From: Lichenostomus cassidix
Lineage: Eukaryota; Chordata; Aves; Passeriformes; Meliphagidae
Direction of reading: 5' to 3'
Length of the DNA stretch: 64,000 nucleotides
NCBI GenBank assembly: GCA_008360975.2
Contig: CM039188.1
Coordinates: 27,679,944-27,743,943, forward strand
Shown: piece after piece, positions 52,501-59,390 of the stretch
Numbering within the stretch: position 1 is the first letter of the stretch
How the letters are laid out: every line of letters begins with the position of its first letter
Made by a program: the position numbers and the translations under genes
Notes under the pieces: generated by a model
Seen by the model: only the letters and a program-made list of their open reading frames with translations
Database searches by the model: none
Told to the model about the DNA's origin: nothing

Positions 52501-54485
52501 TTGGTGTAAATTAAGAAAATGGATAATATCACGATCAAGATTTACATGAGAACAGAAAATGAGTTTCTAGCACTTGATTTTTTTTAATTTGTTCTTCTAA
52601 AGAAACAGAAATATCTCACGCTCAGGAGCTTGCCTGCCATGACAAAAAGGTCATGACCACGAAAAAACTTTCCATTTATACAACATCTTCTCGCTCAGGT
52701 TTTTTATGTATTTTATAAACACAAGTGCATTGCACATGAGCAGCAAAATAATTTTACTTCTTTCTTGTAAGAGCTCAGAGGTGAACTTGTTAACACTGTG
52801 CAGGGACGCCACAACAGAACTGAAAAGCCCTCCTGACTGCCTGCAATGTGTTGTATTACTCATGTAATTATTTCTGAAACACCAGATTACTTAAATCAAA
52901 GTGGTGGGTAATTATCATTGCGCTCTGAGTGAAATACACTGCAAATATCATATGGGGCCATAAACCTGCTTAGGAACATTTCACAGTAACACAGCTATTG
53001 GGTAATGGGTGTACCAAGCACCTCACAAGAACTGAGCTCTCCCTGCTCCCCTGACTGTGTTCCACATGAGTGTACATATCTTGTAAGCTGAAACAGCACC
53101 AGCTGTCCCTGGCAAAGACAAGAACCTTCATGTCCAACTGCCTATCTTAAATAAATTATATCTATATTAATTCTATACCAACCTTCCCCCCAAAGATGAC
53201 ACTACTCTGCTTACCTCCTCACCTGCCAGGGTTTATCTAGCAGAACACACACTCATTTGGGATCCATTTTAAAGGCTCTTTTCTCCTCCCACCCAAATAT
53301 CCTCAATCTTTCAAAAGATGGTTTTATTTTTATCTGGATTCCAGTGAGACGCGACAGCCACGTTAAAAAAAGTCTCCTTTCTCTTGAGAGTCCCCAGTTG
53401 TCGCTATTTTTATTTTTGTGCCTAAGAACACACCTGAGCAGCACCAATTGGCCCCAGCCTGCATTCTGCCGTGCAGGGCAAGGGCAAAGCACCAAGCTGG
53501 TCCAGGAGCTCACATGTCCCAACAGCAGCTTTCAACCCCCAACTACAGAGCAGCTGAAGAGTTGATGGGCTTGAAGGGCTCAAGAGCTTTGCCTTTAACT
53601 ACTGCTGTGGATAAATTCTCTGGTTTTAGGGTCACCTCTATACTGAGAAGTGCTGGAATCCACACCACAGACCTGGTAATGCAAGGAATCTACGGTCACC
53701 TGGATGTGAAAACTGCTGCAGAGCAAATTAAGGTGTCAATTATAAAACACAGCAGTTCCCAGGGCACAGGCACTTGTACCGCTGTGCAGAACTCGTTCTG
53801 GAAGTGGCACGAGAGGACAAGCCGCGGAGGGCAGGGCAGTGCCGAGGGGCACAGCCGGCCGGGAGCTGCAGCGGCCTGCCTGGGCAGGGCAGGGCAGGGG
53901 CTGCAGCAGGGCCAGGCTGCGAGTGACCCCCGGACACCCAGCCCGGGCTACGGGCACAGTGCACGGGATGGCAGCCGGGAATGTACGTGCAGAGCAGCTC
54001 TCCAGCACGGGGAGCAGCCAGCGAGGGCTCCGCTGTGCTCCTGGCATTATCCCCAGAGCGAGGCAGGAGCACCGAGGGCTCGGAGGACACATGGGCACAG
54101 CCACGCCGTGTGCGGACCCGACAGCCGCACGGCTCGGGCCGGCCGGGAGCGCGGGCAGGCGGCGGAGAGGCCGCTGCTCCGCGCCCGGACCCGCTCCCAG
54201 CGCCGCGGGGGAGCCGCCCTGCCCTGCCCTGCCCTGCCCTGCCCTGCCCTGCCCTGCCGGACCCACCGCGGCCGCAGCCCGGCCGAGCGCAGCCCCGCGC
54301 CCCGCCGCCGGCCCCGGCCGAGGAGCCCCGGTGCCGGCCCCGGCCGCTCCTTACCCCGCCGTCATCACCACGTTGTAGATAACGAGGTAGCCCGTGGCCA
54401 GCGCGCCCGGGCCCTTCCTGCGCCGCGCCTGCTGCCCGCCGTAGCCGTTGTCCGCCCGGCTCCCCGCGCCGCCGGCCGCCGCCAT
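37461..54485 (-). CDS. HACD2: HACD2 (PTPLB), very-long-chain 3-hydroxyacyl-CoA dehydratase 2, complete, 7 coding exons
   Basis: The coding exons, in transcript order, are 54485-54355, 48517-48400, 48111-48093, 45349-45261, 39191-39070, 38398-38220 and 37543-37461. They sum to 741 nt, or 246 aa plus stop; the human protein is about 254 aa as I recall. All introns are GT-AG and all phases join. HACD2 catalyses the third step of the very-long-chain fatty-acid elongation cycle, dehydrating 3-hydroxyacyl-CoA to trans-2-enoyl-CoA in the ER membrane. Hydrophobic segments lie at about 32-55, 76-99, 101-117, 126-141, 161-185 and 203-222. The catalytic Tyr/Glu pair of the yeast Phs1 family is present as Y168 and E175 in LYPMGVSGE. 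The C-terminus ends KKPE, a KKXX ER-retrieval signal. HACD1 is the closest paralogue; the sequence [20 protein letters not shown] and the synteny favour HACD2. Confidence 0.96.
37544..38219 (-). other. HACD2: HACD2 intron 6
   Basis: The 676-nt GT-AG intron has donor AA|GTAAGT at 38219 and acceptor TTTTCTCCTCAG ending at 37544. Nothing else was recognised in it. Confidence 0.9.
38220..38398 (-). CDS. HACD2: HACD2 coding exon 6 (catalytic residues)
   Basis: The acceptor is TTCTAG|G, and the first base completes Arg160. The exon encodes residues 161-219, starting [15 protein letters not shown], which carries the conserved catalytic Tyr (Y168) and Glu (E175). [14 protein letters not shown] and the last hydrophobic segment ILVMISYIP follow. 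The donor AA|GTAAGT leaves one base of the Ile220 codon. Its 179 nt fit 59 whole codons plus the two split bases. Confidence 0.96.
38399..39069 (-). other. HACD2: HACD2 intron 5
   Basis: The 671-nt intron has the donor AG|GTCAGT, which is less common than GTAAGT, and an acceptor ending TTCTAG. No other feature was seen. Confidence 0.9.
39070..39191 (-). CDS. HACD2: HACD2 coding exon 5
   Basis: The acceptor is CTCACAG|GTA. The exon encodes residues 120-159 plus two bases of Arg160: [10 protein letters not shown], then [20 protein letters not shown] and [10 protein letters not shown]. The [12 protein letters not shown] block is a hallmark of the HACD (PTPLA-like) family. Its 122 nt equal 40 codons plus two bases, and the phase matches exon 6. 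Confidence 0.96.
39192..45260 (-). other. HACD2: HACD2 intron 4
   Basis: This is a 6.07-kb GT-AG intron with donor GAG|GTAAGA at 45260. It holds a tRNA-Ile-derived SINE at about 39934-40072. The rest is AT-rich unique-looking DNA, with a short TA run near 44030 and no recognised gene. Confidence 0.88.
39934..40072 (+). mobile_element. tRNA-Ile-derived SINE with CR1-like tail (TguSINE1 type)
   Basis: The 5' part follows a tRNA-Ile(AAT) gene: an A-box region 'agctcagttggtccaagcat', the anticodon-arm part 'ggtgctaataatgccaaggt', and a B box GGTTTGATCCC at 39985-39995, ending 'gtatgggcca'. The 3' part 'ttgtgggccccttccagctc' followed by 'actctgtgat' looks like the 3' end of CR1 LINEs. A tRNA-Ile head joined to a CR1-mobilised tail is the structure I recall for the songbird SINE TguSINE1. 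The copy carries several mutations relative to the tRNA, so it is an old insertion and not a functional tRNA gene. It lies in HACD2 intron 4, antisense to the gene. Confidence 0.82.
45261..45349 (-). CDS. HACD2: HACD2 coding exon 4
   Basis: The acceptor is CTTCCAG|GC, and GC completes Gly90. Residues 91-119 follow: [19 protein letters not shown] and [10 protein letters not shown]. The donor is GAG|GTAAGA, phase 0. The 89 nt equal two bases plus 29 codons. It differs from the human sequence I recall at only two positions (Ser to Ala, Ile to Thr). Confidence 0.96.
45350..48092 (-). other. HACD2: HACD2 intron 3
   Basis: The 2.74-kb intron has the donor GTAAGC directly after the 19-nt exon. No repeat or gene was recognised. 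Confidence 0.88.
48093..48111 (-). CDS. HACD2: HACD2 coding exon 3, 19-nt microexon
   Basis: Only 19 bases, ATTCTGCACTGTGCACTTG, lie between a pyrimidine-rich acceptor ending TTGTTCTAG and a donor GTAAGC. They encode ILHCAL plus the first base of Gly90, which joins exon 4 to give ILHCALGIVPSS; the human protein has ILHCAIGIVPSS. Without it the reading frame between exons 2 and 4 would break and the family motif would be missing, so the exon is required. It is too short for ordinary open-frame searches. Confidence 0.95.
48112..48399 (-). other. HACD2: HACD2 intron 2
   Basis: This short 288-nt intron precedes the microexon. Its 3' end has a T-rich tract, CTTTTTCTTTTTGTTCTAG, suited to recognition of a very small exon. 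Confidence 0.9.
48400..48517 (-). CDS. HACD2: HACD2 coding exon 2
   Basis: The acceptor is CTTTCAG|G, and the G completes Gly44. Residues 45-83 follow: [20 protein letters not shown], then [19 protein letters not shown]. The donor is GAG|GTAGGT, phase 0. The 118 nt equal one base plus 39 codons. As I recall it, the human sequence here is identical. Confidence 0.97.
48518..54354 (-). other. HACD2: HACD2 intron 1
   Basis: This is a 5.84-kb GT-AG intron. Its first 550 bases after exon 1 are GC-rich and belong to the CpG island, including a GCCCT pentanucleotide array. The rest is AT-rich with no recognised element. Long plus-strand frames over the GC-rich part are composition effects. Confidence 0.88.
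54216..54258 (+). repeat. (GCCCT)8 pentanucleotide microsatellite
   Basis: There are eight uninterrupted GCCCT units from 54216 to 54255, followed by GCC. It lies in HACD2 intron 1, 97 bases inside the exon 1 donor, within the CpG island. It is likely length-variable. Confidence 0.95.
54355..54485 (-). CDS. HACD2: HACD2 coding exon 1
   Basis: The start ATG is at 54485 and is followed by [20 protein letters not shown] basic patch [12 protein letters not shown] leads into the first membrane segment [12 protein letters not shown]. The exon ends GG|GTAAGG after two bases of Gly44. The 131 nt equal 43 codons plus two. The Gly/Ala-rich N-terminus is shorter than the human one I recall, but [21 protein letters not shown] is conserved. 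The ATG has G at -3 and +4, a good context. Confidence 0.95.
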
Positions 54486-54600
54486 CTCGCGGCTCCCGCG
54501 CCCCGCCCGCTCCGGCGCTCTGGGGCGGGACTTCCCTGGGCGGGCCGGGCGGGACAGCTCCGCGCAGCCGCGACACCCCGGGCACCGCTCCGGGCAGCCG

Positions 54601-54631
54601 GGGAGGGACGGGGACGGGGCTGGGACGGGAG
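54601..54631 (+). promoter_or_regulatory. G-quadruplex-like tract upstream of HACD2
   Basis: Six runs of three or more G (GGGAGGGACGGGGACGGGGC followed by TGGGACGGGA) have loops of only 1-3 bases. They lie on the plus strand, 116-145 bases upstream of the HACD2 start codon. This fits the standard intramolecular G-quadruplex pattern; a role in the promoter is only inferred. Confidence 0.6.
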
Positions 54632-54779
54632 GTGTTCCCGGGAGTCGGGGAGGCGTTCCCTGCCGGGGGTCAGCGGTCCGTTCGCTCGCTTTCTAGGGCA
54701 CGTTCGAAACGCCCCTCTGCAGGGAGAAATAGGTCTGCCGTGTCCTTAGAGACATTGGTAGCGTTAGGTGATAAGGTTA

Positions 54780-55161
54780 TTTGGGGGATATCTGCTAGGT
54801 TTTCATCGCTTTTCAAATATAGTTCAGAGGAGAGAAGGCTGAGAGGCGATCTCCATCATTCACGTCAATATCTCAAAGGCGGTGTCAGGAGGATGGTGCC
54901 AGACCTTTCGGTGGTGCCCAGCGACAGGACACGGAGCAATGGCCACAGACTGAAACACAAGAAGCTTCACCTCAACATGAGGAAGAACTTTACACTGAGG
55001 GTGGCAGAGCACTGGGACAGCTGCCCGGGGGGATCAGGGAGTGTTCCTCTCCGGAGACATCCCAAACGCGCCTGGATGCGTTCCTGTGTCACCTGCTCGG
55101 GTGGGCTTGGACTGGATATCTCCAGGTCTCCCTTCCCACCCTAACAATTCTGTGATCTGTG
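54780..55161 (+). mobile_element. CR1 LINE fragment (ORF2 end plus 3' UTR)
   Basis: This is a plus-oriented CR1 copy. It shows 'gagaaggctgagaggcgatc', 'tggtgcccagcgacaggaca' and 'ctcaacatgaggaagaactt', and ends 'attctgtgatctgtg', the terminal octamer repeat, at 55147-55161. The frame over it keeps CR1 ORF2 C-terminal blocks such as HLNMRKNFTLRVAEHWDS. It is 5'-truncated to about 380 bp and inserted about 300 bp above the HACD2 start codon, pointing away from the gene. It is GC-richer than the other two CR1 copies in the window. The left boundary is approximate. Confidence 0.93.
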
Positions 55162-57339
55162 TGAATGAGAAATTGTAGCTCATTTCCTGATGAAGCTCTA
55201 CATGAGCAAAAGGCTGGAAAGCATTGCTTTTGCAGCAACAAACATTCGAGCATCCTCATCAGGGCAGACAACTGCCTTTCTGAACAGCTGCAATGAAGGA
55301 ATTTTTATTTTTTCTCCCCTACAGAAACTGCAAACACATCGTGCAGTTACTTCTCCACTCCCATAAACATCTCTGGGTTTATTTCCCATGCATGTCATGG
55401 TGCAGTCCCTTTATGAGCAGTGCAGAATAACAGTGTAAGCCTCACTCCCCATCCCAGAAAATTCTGCTTCCACATGAGTATTTTTGTGGCCTGTTAAATT
55501 CACGTGCATGTCTCTTGCAGACAATAGGGCCCAAAATGCAAAGATGATTTATGAGAATTCCATTTTCAACCAGCTGTGTTTTAGTCCAACGTTTCAATAA
55601 ATACCCCAAGAAATTTTAGAGAAACAAATCATTCATTATTCATGTATGCAACTAAAAAAAAAAAAGTCTCTGTTTTCAAAGCCTGGTAGTCACTGCAGAG
55701 GAGAGGAGAGGGCTGTGGAGTCAAGTGCTGTCTTCCTTGTCAGCAAAGGGAAGAAGTGACCCAGACATCTGCATGCCATGCATGCAATTAGCAAAGGTCT
55801 CCTCATCAACCAGAAATGTGCACAGGATGCTTGGGAGGTTGGATAGGACAGGCATTAGGTAAATTAGGTTTCTGCAAATCCAGAAACACGAGTAGTGAAA
55901 AACAGCAGCCAGTCCAAAATTTTCCATGTCACTTGAAAAGACGGAATGTCATCTAAAAGAAGCATAAGGAGAATTAAGTGGTTTGACTTTGGGCAGTACC
56001 AGTGTCTTGCATAATCTCTGCTATTTGGGTTTCAGCCCTATGGCACCCCCACAGTGAATTTCTGCAAACATTATATAAGCAAGACAAGGTTTATAGAAAG
56101 AGGTAATGCCTTTTATTGGACCATGGCTGGCAATGGGGCTTCAAGTGTGTAAAATATGTTTCTTCAGTGGAAACAGAATTCTATTCTTCAAACAAAACAA
56201 AAAAATTCAAGGTCAAATACAGCTTGGAGTCGATTGCTCAGAGCTGAATTAGATGCATGTCACATAATTTTGGAAATAGAGGTCATTGTTTCCTGCAGAC
56301 TAGAATGGATGTTAATAGGAAGCTAGAGGGAGATGGTAAAATCCTTGCAATATCCTTGGGGCAAAAGAAAAACAGGCAGTTTATAGCCTGTGGAACACAA
56401 AAGGACTAGCAAAGGAGGAGAGGGAAGGAGAAATCTGTGCAGGAACAGCAGTACTGAGTCTGTGGGTGTTGATACCCACCATGTGTGCCCACAGAGCTTG
56501 CTGTGCCCACAGAGCAGCCCCTCAGAGCCAGACTTTTCCTGCTTCATGCATGTGCCTAGCTGGATGGAAACCTGCAGCCACTGAACAAAGCCAGCTACAT
56601 TCACCAGACACTGGGGCACACCTCACAAGGATGGCTGTTTGGAGGGCTGAAGATTTACTCAAGAAACACATTGGTACCAGCAGGGTGTTTGCACAATCTT
56701 TGCTTTAAGGAGTTTCTCTGTGGTCCTGCATGGTCTGTGGTGTCTTTGGCTGCATGTTAGAAGTTTGCATAAAGGCAGCACAAGCAGATCTGTCTTTATT
56801 TCTGTCTTTACAGTTATTAGAAACATTGGTGTAAGTCCATATCTACATTGAGACTGCCCTGATTTTTTTCTCTCTTCTTCCTACAGTCTTTCAAAACTCT
56901 ACCATACGGTGGAAACCCCTACCATAAGAGAATTCCTAACTGTAAAACAAACCCACAGCTGCCATGGTGCTCCATCCACATCCACTCTGAAGCCTGTGAT
57001 GAGCTGGAGATGTGGCAGAGCACGAGAGTGGCAGCTCCAGGCAGTGGCTGGCGGCACTGGGGCAGAGCAGCCTCTGCAAAGCACAAGGCTGCACAAGGGG
57101 CAGGAGGAGGGCAGCAGCACCACAGGCATCAGGGAGGCTGCACTGTTGCCATCTCATGGGTTTGTGTGCCCAGCAGCTCTCAGGGGCAGGAGGAGAGGCT
57201 TGGCCAAGGTGAACGCGGTGACGCTGCAACAGAGCATACGAGGAGTGTGCTTTGTGGTAGTATTTATTTAGGAACCGTGAGTAACTACAGCCGTAGCGGT
57301 CTCATCTTTGCAATTCTGATGGTTTAACAAACAGGGAGA
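55162..57339. other. HACD2-MYLK intergenic region
   Basis: This is the unique-looking spacer between the CR1 copy and the inferred MYLK 3' end. A locally GC-richer stretch at about 56990-57230 has open frames on both strands but no recognisable protein. A possible old repeat remnant lies near 56081-56170. No RNA gene was recognised. Confidence 0.7.
56081..56170 (-). repeat. Possible old interspersed-repeat remnant
   Basis: The words 'aagacaaggt', 'gaggtaatgccttttattgg' and 'acc', followed about 30 bases later by 'gcttcaag', resemble an old amniote dispersed repeat that I recall with 'ggtccaataaaagatattac' on its other strand. I cannot name the family with certainty, and only about 90 bases are recognisable. 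Confidence 0.3.
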
Positions 57340-59130
57340 ACATTAGCATATTTTTATTAAGGTACAAAATACACCCCGTTGTTGCCTACAACATTAAAAA
57401 AAAAAAAAAGTGAGGAAAGCTCTGTATGCTCTAAATCAGATTCAAAACCTTTCCGTATAAGGAATTGTGGCAATACTGTGTTTAGTATAACAAGAGGTTT
57501 TTTATCAATCAAAAATACATGCTGGCAATCTGAACTTAGCAACAAAGAGTAAAGCAGTTAAAAACCATCGTGTCATCCACATTAGTTGAGCTTTGAATGT
57601 AGAAGAGCAAATCATATGAAACACATACACAACTAGGTAATATCAAACAACCTAAGGTTGATAATGTACACACCTGTATTGAAGTACACTGACTACTTAA
57701 TGGTGAGGATTTAAGGTAATGACTTATTTTAAAAGAGGTAACCTTTGAAACCCAAATGGTTGCACTTTACACACAAAAAGTGGAAAAGAAAAGAATCACT
57801 TTCGGAATGATACATAGATATAAGACACACTGGTTTTGGATTATGCATATCACCTTGCAGCCTCTGATATTACCTCTGAACAACAACAAAAAGAATTAAA
57901 AAGTGCCAATACTGTGAAAGGAAAGCAAAGTTACTAAGTCTGAGTGCATTAACCATTTCTGAAAAAAAAATGGGGTTTGGATTTTTTTTTGTTTTGTTTT
58001 TCTGCGTTTTTAAAAAACGCAACAGCCTTACTGGTGCAGGTTCAAGACAAAAACAAGACAGTCAAGCTCATAAGGTAGAAATAGGTCCTATATAGGTTAG
58101 GATTCTTTGGAAATTGCTAAGAATAGAGGAGTTTGTAATCCAGGCTACTATCTTTTTGGCTACTCAAAAAATCTGTGGGAGTTTCCAGCTTATCATCAGT
58201 TGAAATCTGTTTTGCAATTGCCAAATAAATGCAAGTAAAACTTTAACTAACCTGGTATTCCATTCACACACATGCACAGAGAAATCTCTGATTGTGCAAT
58301 AACCTGTTTTTTCACAGCAGCATATATATGAATCATAAGTCCCTATTAGACTGACCAGAACACAGAAAATATTCTGTCTTTGTGTTTTCAGTGTGTTTCT
58401 TAGATAGGCAGTTGCAACTGCACTGAAGTGACAAGCTCCATAAGGGAAAGATGACAAAGTGGGATCAGCTGGCCAAAAGCAAGGTCAGGAGTATCCCAGG
58501 AAACCACCTGGATATTTAACATTAGCCAGGAATACAAGGGCACTAACAGCTCACTGACAGAGGCAGTAAATGTGTCTGAAGTTTGGACTGTGAGACTCTG
58601 CTTGAAGCAAATGAAAAATGAACCATGCCAGCCTACAAATTGCAATGCTGGCTGTGTCAAACCTTCCCTTACAAAAGATACAACTCAGGGAGCAGCCTAT
58701 TCCTTAGGACTGGAGAGATTCACTGCACGTCTGGCCAATGATTCCTTTAAAGCAGATCTCAGGGAGCCAACTTAGCTGCAGTTTTGGCTGAGAAAAGTGA
58801 TGGTAAAGAGCAATGAGCTCAGTAAATAGACTATTTTTCTTTAAGATGTTCAGAATATAACTTGTTTTCCATACATTTGATTTTAAAAGTAGTCTGGGCA
58901 ACTTAGTTGATGGCTTGTTTAAAGTCAATCCAATCATGCTAGCAACTCAAAAGTGCCTGCTGGTTTGAAGTAATGCCCATACATAAAGCTAACAGGTATC
59001 AACTGATCATGCTGAAATAACAACCCCCCAAAGACCTACGTTTCACACAAGGTGCTTTTGATAACTTGGTTTTCTGAGCCTTATAAGGAGAGTCTTTAAA
59101 TATATTTTTTCTTTTTTTTTTAGCCTTGTT
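57340..59130 (-). other. MYLK: Presumed MYLK/telokin 3' UTR
   Basis: Sequence downstream of the MYLK stop codon, up to the AATAAA candidate at 57353-57358, would make a 3' UTR of about 1.8 kb shared by MYLK and telokin. It starts with an A-rich stretch on the transcript (about 59102-59121), contains T runs and a short perfect hairpin at 58003-58021, and has no coding signal. The end point is inferred. Confidence 0.45.
57353..57358 (-). terminator. MYLK: Candidate MYLK polyadenylation signal (AATAAA)
   Basis: TTTATT on the plus strand is AATAAA on the transcript. It is followed by a GT-rich stretch reading TGTTCTCCCTGTTTGTT. A second candidate lies at 57263-57268. I chose the first because of the downstream GT-rich element; the choice is unverified. 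Confidence 0.4.
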
Positions 59131-59390
59131 TCATTCTTCCTCCTCCTCATCTTCTTCTTCTCCTTCTCCCTCTCCTTCTTTTCCCATTGTTTCCACGAGG
59201 AGCTCTGCGGTGCACGTGGCTTCCCCAAGGCTGTTAACAGCTTTGCAGGTGTATTTGGCATCATCGTCCCCACATACTTCAGAAATAGTCAAAGAACAGT
59301 TCCCTTCCTCATCATAATCTATCTGGAAGTGACGGGACTCCTTGACAGGCTGATCATCCTTGAACCACATCACCTCAGGGTCGGGATAGC
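59131..59390 (-). CDS. MYLK: MYLK/telokin last coding exon (Ig domain second half, acidic tail)
   Basis: The acceptor is CTCTTCCAG|GC, and GC completes a split Gly. The exon then encodes YPDPEVMWFKDDQPVKESRH, FQIDYDEEGNCSLTISEV and CGDDDAKYTCKAVNSLGEAT, ending in a Glu/Gly tail before TGA at 59133-59131. The tail is encoded by a GA-rich, triplet-like tract (about 59134-59176) that is likely to vary in length. Confidence 0.97.

Larger units (their letters stand above)
53800..54700 (-). promoter_or_regulatory. HACD2: CpG island at the HACD2 5' end
   Basis: GC- and CpG-rich DNA spans the start of intron 1, exon 1 and the upstream flank. No TATA box was seen. GC boxes lie just above the start codon (CCCCGCCC at 54501-54508, GGGGCGGG near 54522-54529). 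The start codon sits in GAGATGGCGGC, close to the YY1-type element often found at start codons of TATA-less promoters with short 5' UTRs. Transcription therefore probably starts within about 100 bases above 54485 on the minus strand. Confidence 0.78.

Noticed and set aside
53418..54749. 443-codon plus-strand open frame antisense to HACD2 exon 1
   Set aside because: It lies over a CpG island where stop codons are rare, the translation is Ala/Arg/Pro/Gly-rich low complexity including the GCCCT array, and it matches no family I know. It is a composition effect.
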